NCBI GenBank assembly: GCA_934085675.1
Contig: CAKOHH010000006.1
Span: forward strand, 1-57,573
Direction of reading: 5' to 3'
DNA from: an uncultured Bacilli bacterium
GTDB taxonomy: Bacteria; Bacillota_I; Bacilli_A; RF39; UBA660
DNA length: 57,573 nt
How positions within the stretch are numbered: position 1 is the first letter of the stretch; each line of letters opens with the position of its first letter. The position numbers were made by a program, and so were the translations under genes. Below are positions 15,278 through 24,014 of the stretch, piece by piece. The notes under the pieces were generated by a model, which had not been told where the DNA came from, searched no databases, and was given only the letters and a program-made list of their open reading frames with translations.

Positions 15278-16208
15278 AGATTTTAATATAACATTCTTTC
15301 ATTAAGAATTTTTTTATTTCTGTTTCATCATTTGTTTCATAATATTTTATTAATAGCGTTTTATATTGGGCAATTTTTTCAACAGGAATTACAATCATTC
15401 CTTTTGCTTTACCAATTAAGTAGTGATTAGCATATATTACAGAAGTTCTTTTGTTTCCATCAAGAAACATTTGTTTTTTTACGGTATAAAGGAGTAATTG
15501 AATAGCTTTTTCTATTTCATCTTGTGGTGTTTCTAAGATATCATTTAATTCTTCTTTTATTTTTGATTCAATTGGTATTTCAGGGGTCCAATTTGTTCCG
15601 CCAATTTTTACTGGTGTTGTCCTTAATACTCCAGTTGAATAATAAAATCCTTCTTCCACTAACTTATTAATAGTACATAATACATTATAATCAGATTTAC
15701 TCATTATAACATTTTTATTAAGAATAAATTCCCAGGCGTGTTTTAAATTAATGACCTTCATAATATCTTCAGAAGACATATTATTTACTTTTCCGCCTTC
15801 AATTATACTTTCGGTATCTGATAGAGTAGTTGCGACTCCTTCTAAAATAGCTTGTTTGTATATGGTATCAGCTAAGTGCTTTTTTGCAAAATCAATGTTT
15901 TTAGCAACCTCTATAGGTAATTGTTCGTCTATATAGTTTAATTCTTTTAGTTTTTTTTCTATTGATCTAATTGCTTTTTTTATTTCTTTTGCTTTTATAT
16001 TATTTTTTAAAATAAGGTTGTATAAATCATCACTATATTCACCAATATATTTAGTTGATTGTAAACCATCTTCTTTAGTATGAGTATAAATATATCTACT
16101 ATTATCTTTTTCTCTAATTTCGATAGAACCATAAATAAGTTTATTTAATTCTACTTCCTCAAATTGTTTTTGATTTATTAATTCTAGAATTTGTACTTGT
16201 TTATCCAT
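15276..16208 (-). CDS. Fic-domain protein with altered catalytic motif
   Basis: About 310 residues. The C-terminal half is a Fic fold with FLDGNKRT matching the core of HxFx(D/E)GNxR, but the position of the catalytic His is Gln (QMFLDGNKRT). An upstream helix with SDTESIIEGG resembles the inhibitory helix of class II Fic proteins. The N-terminal ~120 residues form a helical domain unknown to me. Fic proteins usually transfer AMP to target proteins. Without the His this one may be inactive, use another chemistry, or belong to a subgroup with this motif. The ATG at 16208 is chosen because AGAGGTG lies 5-7 nt upstream and an in-frame GTG overlaps that site. It diverges from the hydrolase gene across a large inverted repeat. 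Confidence 0.75.
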   Translation of the reverse strand: MDKQVQILELINQKQFEEVELNKLIYGSIEIREKDNSRYIYTHTKEDGLQSTKYIGEYSDDLYNLILKNNIKAKEIKKAIRSIEKKLKELNYIDEQLPIEVAKNIDFAKKHLADTIYKQAILEGVATTLSDTESIIEGGKVNNMSSEDIMKVINLKHAWEFILNKNVIMSKSDYNVLCTINKLVEEGFYYSTGVLRTTPVKIGGTNWTPEIPIESKIKEELNDILETPQDEIEKAIQLLLYTVKKQMFLDGNKRTSVIYANHYLIGKAKGMIVIPVEKIAQYKTLLIKYYETNDETEIKKFLMKECYIKI

Positions 16209-16227
16209 TCTAATCACCTCTGAATAG

Positions 16228-16256
16228 ATTATACTACTTATTTTTAAAAGTGTGAA
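16228..16256 (-). promoter_or_regulatory. fic promoter
   Basis: Minus-strand TTCACA (16256-16251), 17-nt spacer and TATAAT (16233-16228). The -35 box lies inside the left arm of the inverted repeat. Confidence 0.6.
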
Positions 16257-16296
16257 ACTTTTTTGATATTTTTAATTAAAAAAGTTTCACACTTTT
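16246..16296. repeat. 19-bp perfect inverted repeat between divergent promoters
   Basis: Arms 16246-16264 and 16278-16296 are perfectly complementary with a 13-nt spacer. Each arm holds a TTCACA box that can serve as a -35 element facing outward. The symmetry suggests a shared operator that controls fic and the gene(s) to the right together, though a hairpin in long transcripts is also possible. Confidence 0.7.
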
Positions 16297-16313
16297 TTTG
16301 TGATGTCTATACT
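16286..16313 (+). promoter_or_regulatory. divergent promoter toward the NlpC/P60 gene
   Basis: TTCACA (16286-16291), 16-nt spacer, TATACT (16308-16313), the mirror of the fic promoter. It would leave a leader of about 105 nt before the hydrolase start. Confidence 0.45.
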
Positions 16314-16425
16314 AAACTCTGGAAAATTGTTTATGGAAATATACATTTAAAATTACTTTCTTTTCGTTGTCAAATAAATTTTTCTATGATAACATTAAAA
16401 TGATTTAAGAAGAGTGGGAGAAGTT

Positions 16426-17754
16426 ATGACCAGAAAAACAAAATATTTAATAATTATTGGTATTCTTTTAGTTTTATGTATGATTAATTTGTTTTTTTAT
16501 TATAGCTATCTAAAGCCTATTAAAATAAGTGATATTAATTATTCTTTTAATGATGAAAAAATTTATGCAACGATTCATTTTAAAGATACTAGGGAAGGTT
16601 CTTGTTCTTATCAAGATTCTTATGCTTTAATAGAAAATAAAAGTTGTACCTTAGAAGTTTTAAATGAAGAAGGTAAGGTAACGATTAAATCTAAATGGAT
16701 TACTAAAGAAGTTACAATTAATCCCAATATCCATGAAGTTTTATCTTTAAGTGTTTCCAGTGGCAACATGTATTTAGTTGTGGGAGAAAAAAAAGAAGTA
16801 AAAGTACAAACAGAACAAATTGGCAATCCTAATTTAGCATATACGATAGAAAGTTCTAATGAAGAAATTGTCAAAGTAGAAGATAACAAAATAATAGGAT
16901 TAAAAGATGGGGAAGCCACGATTAAAATTACTTTAAATGATTTAAAAGAAGAATTTAATGTAATTGTGACTAGTTTAATTACTAAGCCAACGTTAACTAA
17001 AAATAAAAAATCTTTACCTTGTAATTATTATACGAGTGAACAAGCTAATTTGTTAGATGAAATATTAAAAGCAAAGGTAGAAGAAGCAGGCTATCAAACC
17101 CGTGGGGGAGTTGTTGCCGCCCTCCGTTTTTTAACTTTGGAATTTCCATTTAAAATTGATTACTTTTTTGAAAATGGTCGTTTAAATAATAATACTGGGG
17201 GAAGATATGTCGATGCGGAAGGTAGATTTTATCATGAAGGACTTTATTTAAGTACTTCTAAATTTAATTTACTTGATAAAAAATCTAATGGTTGGGGACC
17301 CGCTATCTGGGGCTGTCCTTTAATGAACTGGGAAGAAGATGGCAAATATAAACCTTTTACAAAATACCCAAATGGTCTTGATTGTAGTGGGGCTGTGACA
17401 TGGGCATTAGTTCAAGCCGGTTTTGATCCGAAAGACACAGGTGCTGGTGTTAATACTTTAAGGCACGATGGCCTAGGAGACATTGGCACGCAGATTCCGA
17501 TTACTAAAGAACTTTTAGAAAGTGGTACTTTAAAAGCGGGAGATTATATTGGTAGTGAATGGCATGCCGCCTTAATTGGGGGTATTACGAAAGACCATAT
17601 TTACGTTTTTGAATCAACTACTTATTATGACGGACTCGTTATGCATGAATATACTTTTAATGAACTTTTAAATTCCTACTTTTTATCTTATGTTATTAAA
17701 ATGGATGATTACTATCAAAAAGAAGGAATTTATACTAACTACTGGGAGAGCTAA
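16426..17754 (+). CDS. membrane-anchored NlpC/P60-type cell-wall hydrolase with Big2 domain
   Basis: About 442 residues: an N-terminal membrane anchor (about 8-28), a region of beta strands, a bacterial Ig-like Big2 domain (about 110-185, SLSVSSGNMYLVVGEKKEVKV...EEIVKVEDNKIIGLKDGEATIKI), and a C-terminal papain-like NlpC/P60 domain. The catalytic Cys is in GLDCSGAV (~320) and the His in SEWHAALIGG (~380). Such enzymes cut peptide cross-links of peptidoglycan outside the membrane. ATG 16426 is chosen because GGGAG precedes it by about 6 nt, while an earlier GTG overlaps that site. A second wall hydrolase follows. Confidence 0.85.
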   Translation: MTRKTKYLIIIGILLVLCMINLFFYYSYLKPIKISDINYSFNDEKIYATIHFKDTREGSCSYQDSYALIENKSCTLEVLNEEGKVTIKSKWITKEVTINPNIHEVLSLSVSSGNMYLVVGEKKEVKVQTEQIGNPNLAYTIESSNEEIVKVEDNKIIGLKDGEATIKITLNDLKEEFNVIVTSLITKPTLTKNKKSLPCNYYTSEQANLLDEILKAKVEEAGYQTRGGVVAALRFLTLEFPFKIDYFFENGRLNNNTGGRYVDAEGRFYHEGLYLSTSKFNLLDKKSNGWGPAIWGCPLMNWEEDGKYKPFTKYPNGLDCSGAVTWALVQAGFDPKDTGAGVNTLRHDGLGDIGTQIPITKELLESGTLKAGDYIGSEWHAALIGGITKDHIYVFESTTYYDGLVMHEYTFNELLNSYFLSYVIKMDDYYQKEGIYTNYWES

Positions 17755-17769
17755 ACGCTCTTTTCTTTT
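17747..17769 (+). terminator. intrinsic terminator
   Basis: 5-bp stem (17747-17751 with 17757-17761), a 5-nt loop and a T-rich tail. It overlaps the end of the NlpC/P60 gene. Confidence 0.5.
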
Positions 17770-17812
17770 GGCTTAATTTTTAGTATACTTATAAAGTAGT
17801 AGAGGTAAAGGT

Positions 17813-19522
17813 ATGACAAATAAAACACGTTTTATTTTAGCAGGAATTATTCTGCTCATTCTTATAAATACACTTTTTTTTGCATTAGGGTACTATTTTT
17901 ATTTGCATCCTATTTTAGGTGATTTTGAAATTTTAAATTTGGCTTATAACAATGATAATTTAGTATTATCCTTATCAAAAGCTAGTAATGCCGTTAGTTA
18001 TACCGCGTCCATTTATCAAAATAATGAAAAAATTTATGAAACCAAAAGTAAAAATGAGAATATTACTTTACAAAATTTTAAACCTGATTATAACGAAAAA
18101 TATCAAGTAAGTGTTGTAGCACAAGATAAAAATGCCAAAGAAAAAATGAATTCTAATCAATTTGTCTATCAAAATAAACTACCTTCTTTAAAAAAGGCAA
18201 GTAATCGTTATTTACTTTCTGGTCACGATTTATCTTTAGAAGTTTTAGGCTTTCAAGAAAAGCAAAATTTATCTTTAGCAATTTATGCTGACAAAGAAAA
18301 GATATATGAACAAGAAGTGCTTGACAAAGATATTAAGATTTCATCTTCTGTTTTCTCATCTTACATGGGAAGGATTACCGTGTATCTAAAAAAAGATAAT
18401 CACATTTTAAGTGAAGCTAATTATTATTTAAATACGCCTATTGTCGGAAAACTTAAAACAACGAGTCCTCTTGAAATAACAACACGTTATGATGATGTGA
18501 CCTTAGATGTCTCTGGTGGGGAAAACGCTAATCATTTTTATGCTTTATTTTATGAACAAGGAGTTCTTTCTAATACAGTGGAAGTTTCTAAGTTTAATAA
18601 CAAAATTGTTTTACCGGCCACTCTTTTTATAGAAAATAAAGATTATTTAATTCAGATTAAGGCTGTTTATGAAGATTACTTTGAAATTGGTGAGGCTTTA
18701 GATTTTAATGTTCATATGGGCAAGAAAGAAACAACATCCGCGGTTTATGTAAGTCATAATCCAAATTATATTAAAAATAATACTTTTGTATCTTTTAAAA
18801 CAATCACGGAAGACGCAACGATTCATTATACAACAAATGGAGAAAATCCAACTATTAACAGTCCTATATTAAAAGATAGTCTTTTAATTAATCAAAATAT
18901 GACAGTTAAAGTGTTGGCAACTAGCCGTAACAGGTATGATTCACCTATAGAAACTTATCAATTTAATGTGGCTAGTAAAACGCCTGTTATCTTTTTAAGT
19001 CCGTCTAATCAGAATGAAAATTATGGTGCTTCTAATACGGGTTATACCAATGAAATGGACATGATGAATAAAGTTGCTGATGTTGTTGAAGAAGTTTTAA
19101 AACAAAATGGTCTTATCGTATATCGAAATAATCCCAAAACTGATATTAATGCTTGGACCGCTACTTCAAATTATGTGAAGGCTGATTTTCATTTTGCTAT
19201 CCATTCAAACGCTTCTGGTCATCACAAGGTACGTGGTATTGAGATGTTTATTGACGATGAAACTTCTCCTTCTTTTGCCATTGCTTCTAATATTTATGAA
19301 AACCTCTGGCAAATCTATGATGGTAAAGATAACAAAGATTATAAAAGAGGTATTAAATATGCCAGAGGTTCTTTAGGGGAGGCAAACGATGATTTTGTAA
19401 GGTGTGGTAGCCTTATAGAAATTGCTTATCATGATGAAGAACATGATGCCTTATGGGTTGTCAATCACGTGAGGGAAATCGGAGAAAACCTTGCACAAAC
19501 AATTATTTCTTATTATAATTAA
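17813..19522 (+). CDS. membrane-anchored N-acetylmuramoyl-L-alanine amidase (Amidase_3) with adhesive repeats
   Basis: 569 residues with an N-terminal anchor (about 8-32) and several beta-sandwich domains (about 40-300). A chitobiase-C-like segment (about 315-385, ATIHYTTNGENPT) precedes a zinc amidase domain (about 390-569). Amidase landmarks are TNEMDMMNKV (Glu ligand), FHFAIHSNAS (His ligand) and the terminal SLIEIAYHD Glu. The usual first DPGHGG motif is LSPSNQNENYG instead, a variant I associate with a subgroup of these amidases. It should cleave the glycan-peptide bond of peptidoglycan at the outer face. The paired arrangement with the preceding hydrolase suggests shared wall remodelling. 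Confidence 0.85.
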   Translation: MTNKTRFILAGIILLILINTLFFALGYYFYLHPILGDFEILNLAYNNDNLVLSLSKASNAVSYTASIYQNNEKIYETKSKNENITLQNFKPDYNEKYQVSVVAQDKNAKEKMNSNQFVYQNKLPSLKKASNRYLLSGHDLSLEVLGFQEKQNLSLAIYADKEKIYEQEVLDKDIKISSSVFSSYMGRITVYLKKDNHILSEANYYLNTPIVGKLKTTSPLEITTRYDDVTLDVSGGENANHFYALFYEQGVLSNTVEVSKFNNKIVLPATLFIENKDYLIQIKAVYEDYFEIGEALDFNVHMGKKETTSAVYVSHNPNYIKNNTFVSFKTITEDATIHYTTNGENPTINSPILKDSLLINQNMTVKVLATSRNRYDSPIETYQFNVASKTPVIFLSPSNQNENYGASNTGYTNEMDMMNKVADVVEEVLKQNGLIVYRNNPKTDINAWTATSNYVKADFHFAIHSNASGHHKVRGIEMFIDDETSPSFAIASNIYENLWQIYDGKDNKDYKRGIKYARGSLGEANDDFVRCGSLIEIAYHDEEHDALWVVNHVREIGENLAQTIISYYN

Positions 19523-19545
19523 AAAGAATAGAAAAGAGAGTATTT

Positions 19546-20547
19546 ATGAAATATATAACATTTGCCATTCCGTGTTATAATTCCGCATGTTACATGCACC
19601 ATGCCATTGAAACTATTTTAACGGCTAAAGATGATGTTGAAATTTTAGTGATTGATGATGGCTCTTCTGATAACACTTTGAAAATTGCTAAGGAATATGA
19701 AAAAAAATATCCTGGGATAGTCAAAGCTATTCATAAAGAAAATGGGGGACACGGTTCAGGTGTCAACAAAGGTTTAAGTCTTGCTAAAGGACTTTATTAC
19801 AAGGTTGTTGATTCAGATGACTGGGTAGATGAAAAATCTTTAAAAAAAGTTTTAGAAACTATTAAAACTTTAGAAAAAGAAAAAAAATTAGTAGATATGA
19901 TGGTTGTCAATTATGTTTATGAAAGAGCAGATGGTCAAAAAGAAATTAATTATCATAAAACCCTTCCAGAAAGTAAAATATTTACGTGGGATGAAGTAGG
20001 AAAATTCAAAAAAGATGCTTATCTTCTTATGCATTCTGTTATTTATCGTACCGAATTATTAAAAGAAATTAATTTAAAATTACCAGAACATACTTTTTAT
20101 GTGGATAACATTTTTGTTTATTATCCTTTACCTTATATTAAAACTATGTATTATTTAGATGTTCCTTTTTACCGTTATTTTATTGGTCGAGAAGATCAAT
20201 CTGTCAATGAAAAAGTAATGATTAAAAGAATTGATCAACAAATATATGTTACTAAAACCATGATAGATTTTTTTAATCCTTATGATTTTTGGAATACAAA
20301 TAATAGATGTGCTAAATATCTTATTCATTATATTGATATCATGATGAGTGTTTCAACGATTTTACTTCAAGTAGAAAATACTAAAGAAGCGATGGAAAAG
20401 AAAAAAGATTTATGGAAATACTTGCAAGAAAAGAATCATAAACTTTATAAAACTTGTTTAATATCTTTATCAGGTGCAACGAGACTACCACGCTTCTTAA
20501 GTGTTCCTGGTTATAAAATTGCTAGAAAAATTTACAAATTTAATTAG
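19546..20547 (+). CDS. family 2 glycosyltransferase
   Basis: 333 residues. The GT-A core is clear: ITFAIPCYNS start, IDDGSSDNT donor-binding loop, NGGHGSGVNKGL and the VDSDDW DxD motif. The C-terminal ~100 residues are helical. Family 2 enzymes transfer sugars from nucleotide donors to lipid or polysaccharide acceptors on the cytoplasmic side. No membrane segment is evident. It is followed within 12 nt by the unknown gene, so they are probably cotranscribed. The donor and acceptor cannot be told from sequence. Confidence 0.9.
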   Translation: MKYITFAIPCYNSACYMHHAIETILTAKDDVEILVIDDGSSDNTLKIAKEYEKKYPGIVKAIHKENGGHGSGVNKGLSLAKGLYYKVVDSDDWVDEKSLKKVLETIKTLEKEKKLVDMMVVNYVYERADGQKEINYHKTLPESKIFTWDEVGKFKKDAYLLMHSVIYRTELLKEINLKLPEHTFYVDNIFVYYPLPYIKTMYYLDVPFYRYFIGREDQSVNEKVMIKRIDQQIYVTKTMIDFFNPYDFWNTNNRCAKYLIHYIDIMMSVSTILLQVENTKEAMEKKKDLWKYLQEKNHKLYKTCLISLSGATRLPRFLSVPGYKIARKIYKFN

Positions 20548-20558
20548 GAGGAAAAAGT

Positions 20559-21398
20559 ATGAAATATAATAGCAAATTTTCTAAGATAGAAGCTACTTTA
20601 TGTCTTTTAATTTCATTTTATAAATTAGAAAAAGTTTTGTTCTTTCAACCTATTTATTTTCAAAAGTTATTAGAAGAACTTAAAAAGAAAAATCCTCGTG
20701 TTTACAAAAAAGTAACAGATGAAGTGGGAATTTTTGAAAATCCTATAGAACCTTATTTAGAGAAAATTCTCCGTTTTGGATATTTAAAAAAACTAGACGA
20801 TATTAGTTATTATATTATAATGCATACTAAAGAGGCTTGTAAGATTGATGAAAACTATAAAAATAATCATCCAGAATATTATGAAATGGTTAGACAAGTT
20901 AAAAAAAGTATAGATTCATTTAATATAAATTATTTAGAAGATTATGTTTTATCAGGTAAAGCTAATAATACTTTGATAGAAAAAAACATTCCTATAGAAG
21001 AACAGATGGGTCAAGATTATTGCTTAGTTATGACAACAGAAGATTTTTTAATGGCCTTTTTAACCCAATTATTTTCATTAGGAGAATATTATTTTGATTT
21101 AGATGTTTTTGAAAAAACTTTTTCCTTTTCTATTTTAGATAATGAAACAATGAAAACTTTTTTAGAAGTTAGTTTTAACCATCCTTTTGCTTTAGAAGAT
21201 ATGGGTATGTTGTTGTCTAAAGTAACTGGGTCGAAACTTACTTTTTCGCAAGATCATTTCTGGCTTGGAACGATGAAGCAAAATAAACGGATGCTTAATA
21301 TGTTATCGTTAGATCATAAACAAGTTATTTATGAAATGGTGAAAAAATATTTAGAAAAGAAAAAAACTATCCAAATAGAACCTTCCGTGGTAAAATAA
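20559..21398 (+). CDS. unknown 279-residue helical protein
   Basis: I do not recognise this protein. It is predicted to be mostly alpha-helical, rich in Lys, Glu, Leu and Phe, with no signal peptide or membrane segment. TAGGAGG gives a strong ribosome site 12 nt after the glycosyltransferase stop. The end of the gene forms the 5' arm of a hairpin that covers the sufC ribosome site, so its translation could control sufC. It may simply be an uncharacterised partner in the upstream operon. Confidence 0.6.
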   Translation: MKYNSKFSKIEATLCLLISFYKLEKVLFFQPIYFQKLLEELKKKNPRVYKKVTDEVGIFENPIEPYLEKILRFGYLKKLDDISYYIIMHTKEACKIDENYKNNHPEYYEMVRQVKKSIDSFNINYLEDYVLSGKANNTLIEKNIPIEEQMGQDYCLVMTTEDFLMAFLTQLFSLGEYYFDLDVFEKTFSFSILDNETMKTFLEVSFNHPFALEDMGMLLSKVTGSKLTFSQDHFWLGTMKQNKRMLNMLSLDHKQVIYEMVKKYLEKKKTIQIEPSVVK

Positions 21399-21412
21399 TC
21401 ACGGAGGTTTTT
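21381..21412 (+). promoter_or_regulatory. hairpin sequestering the sufC ribosome-binding site
   Basis: Arms CCTTCCGTG (21381-21389) and CACGGAGG (21400-21407) pair with one bulged base, and five T follow. The 3' arm contains the GGAGG Shine-Dalgarno of sufC (21403-21407). The 5' arm lies in the last codons of the upstream gene. It could act as a weak terminator or make sufC translation depend on ribosomes finishing the upstream gene. Confidence 0.5.
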
Positions 21413-21415
21413 ATT

Positions 21416-22177
21416 ATGTTTACTATTTCTGATTTACACGTTAAAGCCGATGATAAAGAAATTTTAAAAGGCTTTAATTTAACGATAAATGAAAATGAAA
21501 CTCATATATTAATGGGACCGAATGGGGCTGGTAAAAGTACCGTTTGCAAAAGTATTTTACATCATCCTCATTATAAGATAACTTCTGGGCATATCAATTA
21601 TCAAGGAAAAGATTTAACTAATTCTTTAACCGATGAAGTTGCCCAAAGTGGTATTTATTATATTAATCAAACGCCGGTGGAAGTAGAAGGTATTAAAAAC
21701 ATGGAATTATTCCGGACTGCTTTGATGGCACAGGGCGAAAAAGTAGATATTTTTTCTTTTAAAAAGCAATGTAATGCTATCTGTGAAAAATTAAAAATGG
21801 ATTCTTCCTTTTTAACTCGTAACGTTAATGAAGGTATGAGTGGGGGAGAGCGAAAGAAAAATGAACTTTTTGGCATGTGGCTTTTAAAACCATCTTTAAT
21901 TTTATTAGATGAAGTAGATTCTGGTTTAGATGTAGATGCCATAAAAATTGTTGCGGATAATTTAAAAGAATATCAAAAAGAAACAAATGCTAGCTTACTT
22001 GTAATTACGCATCAACCATCTTTAATTGAAAAACTTAAACCTGATTATGTTCATGTGATGAAAGATGGTAAAATCTTATTAGAAGGTGACAAAGATTTGG
22101 CTTTTGCTACTTTAAATAACGGTTTTTCCTCTTTGTCATGGGCATCTATGATGGCGGATGGTAAAGAAAATGAATAA
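21416..22177 (+). CDS. sufC: SufC, Fe-S cluster assembly ATPase
   Basis: 253 residues, the usual length. ABC ATPase motifs: Walker A GPNGAGKST, signature MSGGERKKNE, Walker B ILLDEVDSGLD, switch His in ITHQPS. SufC powers the SufBC2D scaffold that builds iron-sulfur clusters. It is the first gene of a sufC-sufD-sufS-sufU set, and its stop overlaps the sufD start by 8 nt. The identity is secure from the SufC-specific NEGMSGGERKKNE region. Confidence 0.95.
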   Translation: MFTISDLHVKADDKEILKGFNLTINENETHILMGPNGAGKSTVCKSILHHPHYKITSGHINYQGKDLTNSLTDEVAQSGIYYINQTPVEVEGIKNMELFRTALMAQGEKVDIFSFKKQCNAICEKLKMDSSFLTRNVNEGMSGGERKKNELFGMWLLKPSLILLDEVDSGLDVDAIKIVADNLKEYQKETNASLLVITHQPSLIEKLKPDYVHVMKDGKILLEGDKDLAFATLNNGFSSLSWASMMADGKENE

Positions 22178-22805
22178 AATAATATGTAACACGGAAGAAA
22201 TGTTAAGGGGCCACTATGAAAAGCTTATTCTAAAAGAAAGTAATTCTAAAATTTATATTACAAAAGATGTAACAATTGAAGAACTTATCTTAGAAGTAAA
22301 TGATTTTGATGTATCTTTTATTTTCGCAGACAATGCTTCGTTTTCGTTAAAAAGTATTTTAGATGTTAAAGATATTTCGGGAACGATTCACTTAGAAGTT
22401 AATCATAAAAATAATGTTTATTTTGGACTAGGTATTAAATCTTTTAGCCAAAATAAATTAGATATTTTAACGGATATGTTAGGTAATGACAGTAATTGTG
22501 AAGTTAAAATTAGAATCATTGGGGAAACTAATAGCAAAATGGTCATGAAAACAAGTGGTAATTTACCAAAAGACACTCAAAACAATATATTTATTGAAGA
22601 TGTCAAATATTTATTTGAAGAAGACTCTTATATTGAAGTCTTACCAGAACTTTATGTTTTTTCAAACGATGTTTTAGCTAACCATAATATGAGTGTCGGT
22701 AAGATAAGTGAAGAAGAATTATTTTATTTAGAAAGCAAAGGATTGAATAAAAAAAGAGCCCAAGATATTTACCGTGAGGGATTTATAAACAGTATAAAAA
22801 AGTAA
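22170..22805 (+). CDS. sufD: short SufD-like Fe-S scaffold protein
   Basis: About 211 residues, roughly half the usual SufD length. The C-terminal part matches SufB/SufD: PELYVFSNDVLANHNMSVGKISEEELFYLESKGL, where DVxAxH retains the SufD-type His and lacks the SufB-type Cys. The beta-helix core is abbreviated. ATG 22170 overlaps the end of sufC, while an in-frame ATG 12 nt upstream has no better ribosome site. No sufB follows in this operon, so this may be the sole SufB/D-type subunit or may pair with a SufB encoded elsewhere. Confidence 0.8.
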   Translation: MNKIICNTEEMLRGHYEKLILKESNSKIYITKDVTIEELILEVNDFDVSFIFADNASFSLKSILDVKDISGTIHLEVNHKNNVYFGLGIKSFSQNKLDILTDMLGNDSNCEVKIRIIGETNSKMVMKTSGNLPKDTQNNIFIEDVKYLFEEDSYIEVLPELYVFSNDVLANHNMSVGKISEEELFYLESKGLNKKRAQDIYREGFINSIKK

Positions 22806-22817
22806 GGGGAGAAACTT

Positions 22818-24014
22818 ATGAATAGAAACGATTTTCCAATGTTATTAAATGACTATATTTATTTAGATAATGGGGCAACGACTTTAAAACCTAAGTGTGT
22901 TATTGATAAAGTGGTTGATTATTACCAAAATTATTCAGGTAATGCTCATCGTGGAGACTATGACATTTCTTTTAAAGTTGATGAAGAATATGAAAAGGCA
23001 AGAGAAATTGTTCGGAGATTCATTAACGCTAAAGATAGAGAGAGTATTATCTTTACGAGTGGTTCAACGGAAAGTTTAAATATGATTGCCACCGGTTTTT
23101 TTAAAAAATTTTTAGAGCCTGGCGATGAAATTTTAATTACCCAAAGTGAACATGCTTCTAATGTTTTACCTTGGTTTCGTTTACAAAATGAACTTGGTGT
23201 TGTTGTTAAATATATTCCGTTAGATGATCACCATTATGTAACAGTGGATAACTTTTTAAAAGTTGTAACACCTAAAACAAAAGTGGTTTCTTTAGCGGCT
23301 ATGACAAATGTTATTGGTGATGAAAGACCTATTAAGGAAATTACTAAACTTGCTCATGAAAGAAATATTTTCGTCGTCGTAGATGGAGCCCAAAGTGTTC
23401 CACATCAAAAAACCGATGTCACTTTATCAGATATTGATTTCTTAGCCTTTTCAGGACATAAAATGTGTGGCCCAACGGGTATTGGTGTTTTATATGGTAA
23501 AAAAGAACTTTTAGAAGAAATGGAACCTATTAACTTAGGTGGAGGCATGAATGAATCTTTTGATAGTCCAAGTGAAATTTATTTAAAAGAATTACCTACA
23601 AGATTAGAAGCCGGTACACCTCATATTGAAGCAGCGATTGGTTTAGGGGCGGCTATTAACTACTTAGAAAGTATTGGTATGGAAAAAATCAGTGCCTATG
23701 AAAAAGAATTACGTAAATATGCCTTAGATAAAATGCTTCAGATTCCTCATTTAGATATTTTAAATATCGAATCGGATGGGGGTATTATTTCCTTTAATGT
23801 CCAAGGTATTTTTAGCCAAGATGTCGCTTACTATTTAAATAAATATAAAGTTTGTGTAAGAGCCGGCAATCATTGTGCTAAGATTTTAAAAAATGAAATT
23901 GGGGTAAAAAATAGTTTAAGAATGAGTCTTTATTTTTATAACACGAAGGAAGAAATTGACAATTTATGTGATTTATTAGAGGATATTACAAAGATTAAGA
24001 AAGAGATGATTTAA
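22818..24014 (+). CDS. sufS: SufS, cysteine desulfurase
   Basis: 398 residues, the normal length for a group II cysteine desulfurase. The PLP lysine is in FSGHKMCGPTGIGVLYG, the catalytic cysteine loop is RAGNHCAK, and YLDNGATTLKP opens the protein. It removes sulfur from cysteine and passes it as persulfide to SufU. It directly abuts sufU (TAA then ATG), which fits the known partnership. AAGGGGAG precedes the ATG. Confidence 0.97.
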   Translation: MNRNDFPMLLNDYIYLDNGATTLKPKCVIDKVVDYYQNYSGNAHRGDYDISFKVDEEYEKAREIVRRFINAKDRESIIFTSGSTESLNMIATGFFKKFLEPGDEILITQSEHASNVLPWFRLQNELGVVVKYIPLDDHHYVTVDNFLKVVTPKTKVVSLAAMTNVIGDERPIKEITKLAHERNIFVVVDGAQSVPHQKTDVTLSDIDFLAFSGHKMCGPTGIGVLYGKKELLEEMEPINLGGGMNESFDSPSEIYLKELPTRLEAGTPHIEAAIGLGAAINYLESIGMEKISAYEKELRKYALDKMLQIPHLDILNIESDGGIISFNVQGIFSQDVAYYLNKYKVCVRAGNHCAKILKNEIGVKNSLRMSLYFYNTKEEIDNLCDLLEDITKIKKEMI

